A DNA stretch of 64,000 bases from Ptiloglossa arizonensis (lineage: Eukaryota; Arthropoda; Insecta; Hymenoptera; Colletidae): NCBI RefSeq assembly GCF_051014685.1, contig NC_135055.1, positions 17,100,001 to 17,164,000 on the forward strand. The letters run 5' to 3'. Positions 35,950 to 47,944 of the stretch are shown piece by piece. The stretch's first letter is position 1. The number at the start of each line of letters is the position of its first letter. The notes under the pieces were generated by a model. It had not been told where the DNA came from and ran no database searches. It was given only the letters and a program-made list of their open reading frames with translations. The translations under genes and the position numbers were made by a program.

Positions 35950-36810
35950 TCCAACTCCCAACTATACTTATCACTATACTAATAATCACATTTCAATGAT
36001 TTCACAGTAAAACATCGTACTCGAGAGTTCACCGACACCGGACTAGCTTCCTACATTAGTTAAACAAAGTTTCCATCTCGCGTGCAAATGATTTTGCATC
36101 ATTTCTGCGGATGCTACCCGGCTCTCGAAAATTTCCCTCGACGAACCGGAACGAAATTACTACGGTAGCCTACCCAGCGACTAGATAAATAGAATATTTC
36201 TTTCTTCTCCGAGTTTCTTCAAGGTAGCTCTATAAATCCACCGCGACGGACAGCTCGGACTGAAATTCACTATTGCATTATGCCACCGTCTCGCGCGTAA
36301 TAAAATGTTGCTTTCCAAGAGAGAATGTGGAACATTCTTGCGAACATAAATTACGAACGGAGCGTTGCCGTTGGGGTCCTGTAATATCGACTGCGCCCCT
36401 CTCTCTCCCTGACGGAAGATCAACGATGCTGCGAGTCATCGTAAGTTATGTAAATGTAACGCGAACGATCCTGTCACTTTTCTCTCGGCTCCCCTTTCGA
36501 ATTCCACCAGTCGAAGAAGGTCTTCCCCGGAACTTCCCCGTTACGCAATTCGTCCTTACCGAGAGATTAATATTTACAGTTATAATTACTCGCCCGGAGA
36601 ACAACGAAGACGATAATTTCGTTAGGATCGTTAGTAAAAGTCAAAACTCGTAAGTTAGGAATACACAGGATGTCTCCAGTGACACGAAAAATATTCGCAG
36701 CACAGTTCGCGTAGTTTTGAAAAAGGACGATCGCGAAAGAAACATTTTTTTAAACGTATTTCTTCACAGTGTCCTTTGGGTTTTTTCAAGGTCATTTATG
36801 TTTCTTATCA
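35950..36810. other. Non-coding sequence
   Basis: No gene supported. A 126-codon plus frame at 36273-36653 and overlapping minus frames have no recognisable features. Confidence 0.4.
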
Positions 36811-36811
36811 A

Positions 36812-37135
36812 GAAATCGTGAGTGTTCTTAGATATACCAGACCTTCTCGTACTCATTTTTCACGTTACACAAATATTTTATATGTTTCGAATAGTCCAGT
36901 AATCGGTTACAACCGAGTTTTCTCGGATATTCCCAAACTTCTTACGCAAACTCTACGTGTCACATAGATACTATTTTATATTTTCATTTCACAAGTGAGT
37001 GTTCTCGGACACTTCAAATCTGTGCTTATCTTTCACCTTACATGTGTGATGTAATTGTCACGAGTCTTCTCAGATACTCTAGACCTTTTCGTACATATTG
37101 TTCGTGTTATTTCTAAGATGTTTTAAATATTCAAA
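36812..37135. repeat. Degenerate repeat with TTCTCGGATA phrase
   Basis: 'gagtgttctcggatattc.aa.cttctt' or a variant recurs near 36818, 36916, 36997 and 37061. Intervening filler contains 'tttcac.ttaca' and 'ttttata'. Spacing shrinks from about 100 to 65 bp. Confidence 0.6.
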
Positions 37136-37820
37136 GAGACGTTTCCTCCCCGACGATTTTTCGATCACCGAACCCTACGATCGAAATTCGTACAGGGATC
37201 TCTGCTTCTCGGTCCTCTTTGTTTCGATAAACGCAAGAGGAACGTCTGTTCGACGGAGAAAAATTACGAAAAATGTTCCCATATGCGTGTCAACGGCGTT
37301 CTTGCGCTTCTGTCGCAACTTTATGAAATTCTGTGGCAGCTCCGGCAGCCTGTACCGTTATCACAACGGTAATACACGCTGGGACGACGGGCCCGTGGAA
37401 GGGCACGTTAGCGAAATTCCACGTGGAAATTCTAAATGGCTCGACGACGGTTCGCCACGGGCTCGACTATGATTTATGTGCCTGTGTACCCGACGGAGTC
37501 ATCGTAATTTAGATTCTGTACAGGCCGCGACAAAATCGATCGCGAATGAAGCCCTCGTAATCTCTCGAACGGGACACGAGTCTCCTTTATGGCGGGTCTT
37601 GGTAAATTGCAACGATGTTCCACGAGGGTTTTTCGACGAGTAATGGCACGTCGAGCAATATTTCAGAAGGCTGATGCTATTCGGAATCTCGCGACGAAGA
37701 GTTTCAGAGAAGACAAGAGTCCTCGGAGTACCGAGAAGCCAGCTGATCTTGACTAATAACGCGATGTTGCTCTAATTTTTGATACTGCTCGCGATCCAAG
37801 AATTTCCTCGTTTACTTTCA
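37136..37820. other. Non-coding, CpG-containing sequence
   Basis: No gene supported. A plus frame ending near 37472 has no domain. Confidence 0.35.
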
Positions 37821-37822
37821 AC

Positions 37823-38368
37823 GGTTTCCACGGTGCACAGGAAAATTGAGAACCTCTGGACGAATTATAAAATGATTGAATTCTTTTTTCCTTCATCTTG
37901 GCTAGGAGAACTTTTCTTTTTAAAGAATGGATATAGGAGGAATTTTTTTTTTTTTTTTTTTGTATGGTAGATATAGAAAAAATTTTATTTTTCAATTGTG
38001 TGTATAGGGGAATTTTTCTTTCCAAACGATAGATATAGAAATTTTGTTTCTATACCGTATATATAGGAGAATTTTTCTTTTTAAACGTTGGATATAGGAG
38101 GAATTTTATTTTTAAATAGTATATATAGGAGAAATTTTATTTCTAAATGGTATGTACAGGAGAATTTTTTTTTTAAACGTCAGATATAGGAGAAAATTTC
38201 TTTTCAAACGACAGATATAGAAGGAATTTTCTTTTTAAACGATACACATGGGAGAATGTTACTTTTCAAAAGGCACATATAGAAGAATATTCATTTTTAA
38301 AAGATGCGAAATAATTGAATTAACTACAAAAATATCGTCGATATTTTATTAGTAAATTGCACTGATAT
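37823..38368 (+). repeat. Dispersed element, copy D, split by a minisatellite
   Basis: Begins 'cggtttccacggtgcacagg' with 'gagaacctc' and ends 'gcgaaataattgaattaac...aaaatatcgtcgatattttattagtaaattg'. Both ends match copies A and E. About 400 bp of short tandem units replace the middle, making this copy more than twice as long. Confidence 0.65.
37890..38305 (+). repeat. Minisatellite of about 39 bp, about 10 copies
   Basis: The unit reads approximately 'gatataggagaattttt' followed by 'ctttttaaacga', with T-run length variation and substitutions in every copy. It includes an 18-base T run near 37940-37960. It lies wholly inside element copy D. Confidence 0.85.
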
Positions 38369-38510
38369 ACTTCGAGAACTTTTCATTAAAGAATGCAATA
38401 TTTTACAGAATGCCGCCACTCCAAAAAGGATCGATTACACTCATTCGAGTTTTCAGTAATATCCACGATCGTGGAATTTACTTGTTGAGGAACCAATTTG
38501 TTCGCTCCCA

Positions 38511-38735
38511 AAGGTTTCCACGGTGCAAGTAAAGTCCAGAACCTTCGGGTTAGATCCGATAAACGAGAGGATTCGAATCCAGATCCATCGAATCTTCCCC
38601 CCTCCACCCCCAACCCCCTCTTCGTTCGTGTCTCGCGTCGAAAAAAGAAACCGTTTAGTAGAACTTTCCTCTCCTTTAAAGGGTACGCGAGAATGAAATT
38701 AGCGACGAAAATATCGACGACACTTTATTAGCAAA
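38511..38735 (+). repeat. Dispersed element, copy E (about 225 bp)
   Basis: Begins 'aaggtttccacggtgcaag', then 'ccagaacctt', 'agatccgataaacgagagga', 'tcgcgtcgaaaaaagaaa' and 'gagaatgaaattagc'. It ends 'aaaatatcgacgacactttattagcaaa'. Best match to copy A. Its start lies about 150 bp after the end of copy D. Confidence 0.7.
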
Positions 38736-40610
38736 GGGACGAACTTCTGAACTCGATTGCTTCGAATTTCCTCGTTCCGCGATGATTGAAAAGTTCGGTG
38801 ATTCGTTTCGTTAGCGAATAAGAGGGGCGTCGGTGAAAGGGAGACGGAGAAAAGTTGGCAAAAATTAGAAAGGAGCTGGAACCCAGTAAACGTCGTCGAT
38901 CCGCGCTTCATCTTCCCACAATCGAATCCTCCTTGTCTGGAGTGCACCACCCAGACGATTTAAAAAAAATCGAAATCTCTTTTCTTTGCATTTTGTTCAA
39001 GTTTCACGTATTTGCATTATTTTACCAAAAAGATGATTAAAACTTCCAACATGTGAAATTGACGCTTATGATGTAACGTTTGGATTTTTTTCAAAATTAT
39101 TATTCTCCATTTTTGCATTATACAATAGAAATAACATCAGAAAACTATCTTACATTTTCTAAACGTATTCTGATAAACTGTACAAAAAGTGACTGTGAGT
39201 AATTTTCGAAAAATTGTACGTTACATTTTAGATAAGTCTCTGCTTTACGAATCAACAATATTTCTTTATTCCAAACTTCCTAGTTCTTGTTCACTGTAAC
39301 GTCCAACGAAAGATCTTATTAATCAACCATCAAACTCTCTGGGAATAGAGAATAACTTCGCCATTTTGTACGATTTTTACTTTCGCAAAATTGTAAAATG
39401 AAACTGAAAGTTATGTTTACATACTCCAAAAAAGACTATATTTTTCGTTCGTTAACTACTTAGGAAAAAAATTGGCAAAATTTACCCATTTTTCGACGTC
39501 TCGGCGTGACGTGCCCCCCTTTAAACGTCGCGTTAAATTATATCCAAAGAGTGCATTAAGGTTGCAACATCGTCTGCTACCTGAGCGCGAATTAACGACG
39601 AGCAATACCGGGACACGGTCGTTGAACAAGCGACAACGTCCTTTCACTCGCGTTTAACCTCGTCCAGTGAGCACACGGGACGACGAAATGGACCAGTTGC
39701 TGGATCCAGAGATCCTGGAAAGAGTTCTCGGGCTCCTTTCACGTGCCCTTGTTCCAGCGACTTCCTCTTCGTGTCCCTCGAAGGAATCTCGCTCCGTTGG
39801 TCCCCCACCCCTTGAAAATTTCACGGGCCCCACATTTCGAACGTATGTTCGATTACACTTGCCTCTTGGAATTTTACGAAGCTCGTGGAGTAGGCGTAAA
39901 AAAGTTTACATCTGGTAGACAGGGATTTTACAACTGGTGTAAAAGATTCGAGAACTCCCCTCTTGGGCCCCCGTTGTGAACAGCTGACGAAGTTTTACAG
40001 CTTGTTTTCCCGAACGACGAGAAGAAAAATTTGTGTCGTTCGTCGTGGAAAGAACGAAGAAGTTTCGGCCTACACGAAGTATGATATTGGATTGGAGAGG
40101 AGGGTCGAATTAGGCTCGTTGGGAGACGGTTTGTCAGGTTCAACGCTTGGGAGCGATTTTTGTTCAGAATTGTAAACAGAAAGACACTCGAATCGAAATT
40201 ATTGTTAATGGATCGTTCGCGAGTCGAGTCGAAATATTTCTGAAACTCTTCTTATTCCTTGCCAGAGAGGTGCGATTTTTTAAATTAAAAATTCATGCAG
40301 TTGTGAATTTATAAAAGTCACGGTTTTTTGATAAATTGTCAAGGAGAACGTGCTACCGTTGCCCGCTGGGAATATTCAGCGGAATTTATGGCAGCATTCA
40401 TTTCGAAAGGAACTTTTTAAAAGTCATGGTTATTAACCACCTTGACGTATCGAAACTGACACCGAGCGTGTTCTTGAACGTTGCCAATTGCCGTGAAAGG
40501 AGCACGAATTAATTAATTCACAGGACAACGTCGAACGAGAACGTTGCTCTGTAGATAATTAATACGATCTCTATGTATATATAATTTGATAAAGTATTGC
40601 AGGAAACAGT
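38736..40610. other. Non-coding sequence
   Basis: No gene supported. AT-rich at 38.95-39.45 kb, CpG-richer at 39.48-40.1 kb. Short frames overlap on both strands. Confidence 0.4.
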
Positions 40611-40612
40611 GT

Positions 40613-40800
40613 AGAACTTTGGAAAATGATTCGATATTTTTCTGGAATTTTAAAACGAATATAGAAGTCGCTGAACAAAAATTTGGAATGATTCGATATT
40701 TTTCTGGAATTTTAAAACGAATATAAAAGTCGTTGAACAAAAATTTAGAATGATTCGATATTTTTCTGGAATTTTTAAACGAATATAGAAGTCGAGGTAC
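40613..40800 (+). repeat. 62-bp tandem repeat, three copies
   Basis: 'gattcgatatttttctgg' starts at 40628, 40690 and 40752, exactly 62 bp apart. The rest of the unit reads 'aattttaaaacgaatata' and 'gaagtcgctgaacaaaaattt'. Only a few substitutions separate the copies. Confidence 0.95.
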
Positions 40801-41194
40801 GAAAGATTCGCGCTTAATCGTTGAGCTCTTCGAAGGGAACACTTTTCTACGAATCAGCTGTGTAAACTTTTAGGTTTCTAGCTGGCTGTCTGCGATTCTC
40901 TCGGGACAGTGGTGCAAACTCGGAAGCGATTTTATTCCTGAACTCGATTTCAACCGACCAGCAATGTCACGGGGTATTATGTACAGTCTAACCAAGCCTT
41001 CGTAATGATTTGTAAACTATGGAGAAACGTAAACCTACGCGCGATCGTCCGAGTCCACTGTGGCTGCACAGTGACCGTCTGTTTCCACTGTGAGTGTCCA
41101 GTGGACTTACCACGGACAAACGTGATCATCGTGCTACGATCTGACAACGTTTACGCATATACCCGGAGAAGGTTTTGTTTTTTTAGTCCTTTTT

Positions 41195-41480
41195 GACACT
41201 TTCTGTCGTCTGTAAAAATCTGCGATCGAGCGACGAGTATAATCGACGACAAAGTCGAAATTTCAATTCGACGTGTTGCATCCTCGTAAGAAAAGTGAAA
41301 GTTAAAAAATTGAAAAAAAAATTAATCGATTCTTTATTGTTATCTACACATACTATACCTATGATCGAATGGGGAGAATAATCGACGACAGTGTCGATAT
41401 TCGAATTCGAGGTATTGCATCCTTGCAGGAGAAGTGAGAAAGTAAAAAAGTGCATAAAGATGCATTCTGCTTGAAAGATC
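41195..41480 (+). repeat. Two-copy repeat, about 139 bp
   Basis: 'ataatcgacgaca' begins at 41239 and 41378. It is followed each time by a 'gtcga.att..aattcga' phrase, 'ttgcatcct' and a 'gaaaagtgaaagt' purine stretch. Moderately diverged. Confidence 0.75.
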
Positions 41481-43065
41481 TGAAGCAATATTTCGGATGA
41501 AATTATGTAACGTAAAATTATTTCGAAGGTTGCAATGTCGGTCGTTTAAATTTTGAAATTTAAATTTTTCCAACAATTTATAAATGCGCTGTCCAATGGA
41601 TAATTCTTTTGACATTTATGACACTCTTTCTCTTGATAACCTGGAGTATTATAAATATGAATAATACTCTCCACAAGCTTGATTATTATTAGAACTTTCT
41701 CGGTCTCTGCCGGTAAAATATCCGAACGATAAACACGCACCATTTATATACATTTATAGGACAAATTATCGGGAAAGCACAGTCGAAGGTAAATATTCCA
41801 GTAATGTACAATACTTATATTTCTTCGTAAATTAACGAATATTTTCTTCCGCTGGAAACTCAAATTACACTACGGTAATATAATTTTCCGTTCCCTTTAT
41901 ATGCTTTCAGCAACCTAATAACAATTTCAAAAACATATTATTGTAATCTATCTACTTATAATCCTTTCTACACTCTCGACTCTCTCGTTTCGAAATACGA
42001 AACACATTAACCAGAAAAAGAGAAAAGATACCAAATTTAATAATCTATATTCGCCACAGATATCCCCATCGTCGAGTAGTTTCATTCCCCATCCGAGTAT
42101 CCACATCCGAGTATCCAAGTATTTACATCGTTCTCCGATAAACAATCGTCATCGGTGTGTCTAGCCTCGCGAGCGCAAAGCACCGAAAGCTCGTTTCCTC
42201 GAAAGAAAGTAGCCTCGTCGACCATCGAGGCAAACACCGGCACCGTGGAAACGAGACTTTTAATAAAACGCAAAGGGGGCACGAGGTTTCCCGCGACGGA
42301 GTTGGAAACGGGTGGTAGTTTTATTCCAACGAGAGAAACACGAACGAGAGCGGTGGCAAAAGGGAGACCGTAATCTTATCGTTGAAAGAATCGTCGCCTC
42401 GCGCTCGACTACAATTTCCCGGAGTATTCCATAAAAATTGTCGAAGCTCCCCCCACCACCACCCTTTCCTTTTCTTTTCGCGCGACATTTTAAATGGATC
42501 CTCGAGATTCGTCGACGATTGCTAGGATTCGGGGAATCATTCTCTCGGACGAGATTGCACGGTATCCTTTCGCGACGACGAGTCGCCGGGCAAATTTAAT
42601 TACGCGATATGTAAATTAATCCTGCGACGGTGAGCGGTGGTCTGAGAGGGGGGCTTTGGTTTGTCCTCTGGTCGCGCGCCTTTGAACGTAAATTACGGCC
42701 ACGCGATAAAATGCTAAAGGGCCGTATGCATTATACATAAGACCGCGGAACGCATCCTGACATATGTAACGCGTCGTGAAAATGATTAAAAGTCAGGTCT
42801 GCGCGAAACTGGTCTGTTGGTGCTCTTTTCAACGGAGGGGGTGTCTGGATAGAGGCTAGAAGGGGTAAACGCGATTTCTACGTTGATTTAGGGAAGTATT
42901 AACGAGGAGAATTATAAATTCAAAGATGGAAATTAATCGCTTTGATAACTTTGTTTGGAGGCAACCCGGTACGTTCCAGCAGGAGTAGAGTGATTCGGTG
43001 TGGGTGTTTATATTTTGGAAATTTGTTTTCCGGTGAAGTGTTTCTCTTGGTCGATCGTTCTGAAG
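41481..43065. other. Non-coding sequence
   Basis: No gene supported. AT-rich to 42.05 kb, then CpG-richer. A tiny duplication 'catccgagtatcca' occurs near 42089 and 42105. Confidence 0.4.
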
Positions 43066-43705
43066 TATATCGGTAATCTTTCCAGATTCGTATAGTATAT
43101 ACTTTACTTAACTTACGAAATTAATTTTTCAAACTTTTCAAGGTACACCATAAGTCTGTTGGTATTCTTTTCAGATTTTTATAGTACATACTTTACTTAA
43201 CTTTCGAAATTAATTTTTAAAAATTTCCAAGGTACACTAAAAGTCTGTAGGTATTCTTCTCAGATTCTTATAGTACACGAAAGGCATATCGAATATTTCT
43301 TTCAGATTCGTGTAGTACATAGAGAGTATATTAGTCTTCTTTTCAGATTCGTCCAGTACATAGAGAGTACATCGGCATTCTTTCGAAGTTTATGTAGTAC
43401 ATAGAAGGCATAACGGCAATCTTCTCAGATTTGTGCAGTACGTTCTTTACGAATTGATAAAATCAGTTTCTTTAGCTCATTCAGAGGACACCGAAAGCCC
43501 ATCAGCATTCTTTCCAGATTCGTACAGTACATAGAAATTATATCGACATTTTTCATATTCACGTAGTACACGGAGAGTGCATCGACATTCTTCTCATAAT
43601 TGTATACAACGCAGAGAGTTTAGCAGTATTCTTCTCAGATTCGTACAGTACCTAGATAGCGCATCGGCATTCTTTTCAGTTGCGTGCAGTACATACCGTT
43701 CGAAA
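43066..43705 (+). repeat. Degenerate short-unit repeat, about 44 bp, about 12 copies
   Basis: The core 'ttctcagattcgtacagtacatag' is followed by 'agagtacatcggcatt'. It recurs near 43082, 43165, 43260, 43302, 43346, 43427, 43513 and 43637, with degraded copies between. Two early units carry an extra insert of about 45 bp ('gaaattaatttttcaaac', 'aaggtacacc.taagtctg'), so longer units alternate with short ones at the left end. Confidence 0.85.
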
Positions 43706-44817
43706 CCTGTTTCTTGATCCGTTACGAGGGTATCGACACACCCCGGCATGGATGTTGCAACATATTTGAAATATTGCGTCACGGAAGAAACGACCGAACA
43801 TTTTTTCGTTCCGACGAACTCAATCTAATCGGGACTCTCAGGCCCCGTACCGAGTTAGAAATCGTAATGCAGTTGTACGATTCGTTTGCACGTAACGTCG
43901 GGAACCTTTTTACATCGATGTCGACGAAAAGTGGTTAAACAATACTTAACCTTTCTCTTTTACCCTTCCCCCTGTTCAATGGGTTCTGCGTCGAACCAAG
44001 GCGGAAAGAAGAAACAACGAGCACGCGTGAAACGCGAGAGGCTCCTTTCGCCAACGCTTCGAGACAGAACGTGCCGCGATTTAATTTTAATTCGACGAGG
44101 AAGTGTGCACGCACGCGGCACGGAATTGTGATTACGAGAAGCGAAACGAGCGGGAGGGTGGAGGACCATCGCCGAGGGGAGGGGAACGCGAAACGCGTGC
44201 ACGCGAGCATAAATCGAAGCCCTACGTGTCTGGCCGCCAGGAGAGAATGGGCACGGTGGAGAATGGTGTTAAGACGCGAAGCCATGAACCGTTTACAACA
44301 TAGGTGCGCAAAATCCGCCCCATGGCCCGATCGTGCCCGTTCGTCGAATTTATCCGCCCGAAACCGAGGAAATTAGTGCGCAATCGTCGCTTCGTTCGCA
44401 ATTTTCACCGAACGACGCGATTACATTTTACGAACGCGTACACGCTTAACAAATATTTCGAATAATTAGCGAGAAGGTACATCTCGGAACATTTTCCGCA
44501 TAAGGTATTTCGAAGTAAGGATATTGATAAAAGGAAAATTAGTTCTAAGTTGACGGATGAGAGTTTCATGTATATTGTGCAATTTGGTGCTGCTTCAAGG
44601 TCGAGATTGTTTTAATCTCTTCGGTATTAATTATACCAAAGTTTACGTAGATATTTTTCTTTTTTGAAAGATATTTACCCTTACGATGAACGAAAATATG
44701 TAATTTTACTCCAATGTTTTCTTTTATTAAAATCAAGCAATTCTAGGTCTTCTGTAATAGCTTCTACGCTAAAGTTAGTCTTCGTGTATTTTCTCAGTCT
44801 CAGGATGTCTATCTATA
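43706..44817. other. Non-coding sequence
   Basis: No gene supported. CpG-rich at 43.97-44.45 kb, where frames on both strands stay open for about 80-115 codons without recognisable features. Confidence 0.4.
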
Positions 44818-45011
44818 TACAAGGTGTCTGTTTTATCTCGACACGGTGAAGTATCTCACAAGCACCTAATGGTATCAAACAAACGTTCGCGCGAGCGTTG
44901 TTTGCTATAGAGGGAATCTCTGTATCGAACACTATTTTTGAGAATATATTTCTTATACGGTTTCTTCGTGAAATATTTCTCCGAGTGTCGAGATAAAATA
45001 TATTGCCTGTA
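44818..45011. mobile_element. Foldback element, possible Tc1/mariner-type MITE
   Basis: A 14-bp perfect inverted pair (TTTTATCTCGACAC at 44831-44844 and its reverse complement at 44985-44998) is extended inward by about 15 further positions with roughly 12 matches. Outward, both ends reach CA/TG flanked by TA (TA-CAAGG on the left, CCTG-TA on the right), the expected signature of TA-targeting transposons. The outermost 10 or so bases match poorly between the ends. The centre holds a second near-palindrome (44876-44904). At 194 bp with no coding capacity it could only be non-autonomous. A chance stem is a weaker alternative. Confidence 0.5.
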
Positions 45012-45280
45012 CAAATTTCTTTTTCTTTAAATGTAAATAATATTACCTTATTATCAAAATACAATACTCTGCAAGTAATATATTTAGACAATAGAGTAAT
45101 ATTAATCTAAACTAAACCGATTCTAAGTCTATTGGCATCAACTCCAAATTCTCAATTTTAGAAAATCTCTCTATATACACTTTTTGCTTTAAATATATAC
45201 AACACTACCTCAAATCAAAATACATTATTTAACTTCAATATTTAGCTTCGACTTCAAACCTAATCTTCCCACACTTTTCC

Positions 45281-45500
45281 AAATTTAGAAAACCCCCACA
45301 TATGTACATATATCTTTAATCTCAAATTTAGAAAATCCCCCACATATATACATACATCTTCAATCTCAAATTTATAAAACCCCCACATACATAAATTTCT
45401 TCTAAATCTCAAACGTAGAAAATCCCCCACATATACAAATAAATCTTCAATCTCAAATTTAGAAAATCCCCGCACGCATATACCCACATCTTTCCCTTAA
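45281..45500 (+). repeat. 43-44-bp minisatellite, five copies
   Basis: 'aaatttagaaaa.cccccacat' begins at 45281, 45324, 45368, 45411 and 45455. The other half of the unit is 'atacatacatcttcaatctc'. A more diverged copy may lie near 45155-45200. A minus-strand frame reads repeatedly through it because the copies share phase; it has no other support. Confidence 0.92.
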
Positions 45501-45886
45501 ACGTATTCAAAGTTACCTCGAATCGAAATTTCAATGTTTACCCGAGACTCGTCTCGTAGCGAATATTATTATATTTCGTTCCACCCATCCAACGAGGAAG
45601 GTTGGGCACCGCTGGTGTACAGGAACCCGACACCTCCGAAGCTCTTATTGGCCCCGCGTGTCTCGTCTCAGCGAAAGACCGCCTAAAACGCGAGAAGCGC
45701 CGGGTGACGCGATTACGTTCGTTAATTGCACCTCCAGGCGGATGGAAATCTGGGACGCGTTCGGGGCTAATTCGCGATATCAACGTTTCCGTCTTATCGA
45801 TCTGGAGGGGAGGAAGAGGGGGTACGATGCATTTTTAATGAAATTCCACGGCACGATTGGGATTAATAACGTCGGTGGTGGTTGGA
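45501..45886. other. CpG-containing non-coding sequence
   Basis: No gene supported; overlapping short frames only. Confidence 0.35.
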
Positions 45887-45916
45887 GGGTGGGGGTGGGT
45901 GGGGTTAAGGGTGGGG
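45887..45916 (+). other. G-quadruplex-forming motif
   Basis: Six runs of three to five G (GGG, GGGGG, GGG, GGGG, GGG, GGGG) lie within 30 bases, separated by single T residues or TTAA. Loops this short are characteristic of very stable quadruplexes. The motif is preceded by 'ggtggtggttgga', which extends the G-rich strand. Folding in vivo and any function are unknown. Confidence 0.75.
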
Positions 45917-47940
45917 TGCCTTTGTTTGGGGAAGAACTAGTCGCGCGATGGTCGCAGACGTTACGGAGACAGAGATTTTCTGCAAACAGCGCCAGGCGGA
46001 ACTCGACTTTAATTAAACGTCGAGTTACATTCGGGGCACGGGACGATGATATTATTGCCCTGGCGCGAGTCTGTGCGTTAATGAGTTTCGCTTAGCATCC
46101 GGTGAAAGAAGGCTCGTTTCGATGAAACGGTACGAGATAGACGAGCTCGCGGCTGTTGTAATCCGTTAACTGGAACAGAAGCGGTTGCGAGGGACTCGTG
46201 CTACCTGTGACTGTTCGATTCAACGTTTATTTACTCGAGAGATCTACGTTCCCGTACCGAAATATTTCTGCAGGGATTAATGTCTACGAGTCGCGCGGAT
46301 GTTTCTCTGCATTGCGAAACAGAAAAGGATCTAGAGAAAAATTGTACCGTCGCCCGTTGTGACCTGTTTAGTGAACAGAAATTGTAAGTTTGTTATTTTG
46401 AGGTACTTCTGTACCACCGTCCATAAATATCGAAGTATTGTGTATTTTTATTCATGTTATTTAGATTACTTATTTACTCAAAGAACTTTGTAACTGTAGC
46501 GAAATATTTGAAGCCAAACCAACAAGGAAAAACGAGCTACTTAATTTTATATTCGAAGATCAAAATTCACATTTACCTTTATTAACTTCAAAGAAATTGA
46601 ACCAAATAGGTATCGTCACGAAATTATCCCGTACTTCGAGTTCTCAGTGGAACACAAGTTTCCAGTCGATGACAAAAGAATCACGTCCAATACTTCTCGA
46701 AAGCTTCGTGCCAAATTTCGCAAAAATCGAAGATCCTCGATCGCGCGATGTTACATCACAGTCACGGTCGTGCAGCGAAAATCTTACTCGCCAGCGAGTC
46801 GCTGGAGTGCTTTCGGCACTCGGCTTTAATCGCCACCGAGCTTTCAGAGCGCGTTGCAATCCCGTATCGTATTGTTAAAAATACATTTACCGGTCCGAGG
46901 AACGTGTCCTCGTCGCTGACGTTGGTTTCCTTTCGGTCGTAAATTCGTGATTTCATGGCCGAAACTGAACAATTGAGATCCTTCATTTTGACATCGATTC
47001 CGCTCTTGATTGTTTTCTCCGATACTTATCCAATCTAACGGAAATCTATGTTCGTTCGTTACTACGACACTCGGCGACACTCGACCTACATTATGTAGAT
47101 ACAATACACGTTCGATAAGCATTCGAAGAAATTCTCGAACAGTACTCACACTATCAGTGAGTACTTACAGTATTGTTGAAAATACTTAGAATTATATCTT
47201 TTTGACAAGAGCTTAAAGTAGTAACAAAAAAGACAATACTTCAAATATATATTATACTACGTATGCAAATCGATACGTACAATTGAAAAATTAACAACCG
47301 TTGGCAATTATTGAATTTTCAGAATCATAATTCAAAATAAGAAAGGTACCAAAATTCGTTTACAAAATACGTCTATATCTAATATCAGTTGGTTGCATTT
47401 AACGTTCGTTCGATTTGTCAAGATCGAGTTACAATTCTGTGATTTCGGTCGCGAAATCGCGAATTTCATCCGGCGTGGGCGTGTCGAGTAGTCGTTGGAA
47501 TATCGAGGGACATCGTGTTATCGATCAAACGTTTCGCGAAGAATCGTAGGGTCGAGAAACGAGGGAACGGGTGGACACGATCTGGAGAAGGGATCGGGAA
47601 TGGCCATTGCGCGTGTCGCAATTATTCGACCGGTTAAGTAATCTGGAAAGAGAACGGATCCGATTCAGCGTGTCACCTTTCACGAATCATCCTCGCGCTC
47701 TCGTGGCCGGTTTGCTCTCGAAACCGCGATTACGCTCGCGGCCCGACGGAATCCCGGAATGCGGTTTCACGAATCGAGTTCACGGATCTCCTGGAATAAT
47801 CGTCGACCAAGTTCTGGACTGCGCTGAAGGAGAATCGACGGAATGCTCCAGTCCAGATTTCGATTCGAGTTTCAGTCACTTCCACGACGATGCATACCGG
47901 AGTGACAGTCTCGTGATCCAACACTGTCTCCCCGTGCTAT
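45917..47940. other. Non-coding sequence
   Basis: No gene supported. The 145-codon frame at 47571-48008 begins at GTG, has no ATG until its last residues and runs into the 198-bp repeat. Sequence at 47.4-47.95 kb is CpG-rich and unique. Confidence 0.4.
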
Positions 47941-47944
47941 TGAA

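Noticed and set aside
38560..38585. tRNA T-arm-like 'ggattcgaatcc'
   Set aside because: It is part of the dispersed element copy E, and no cloverleaf can be drawn.
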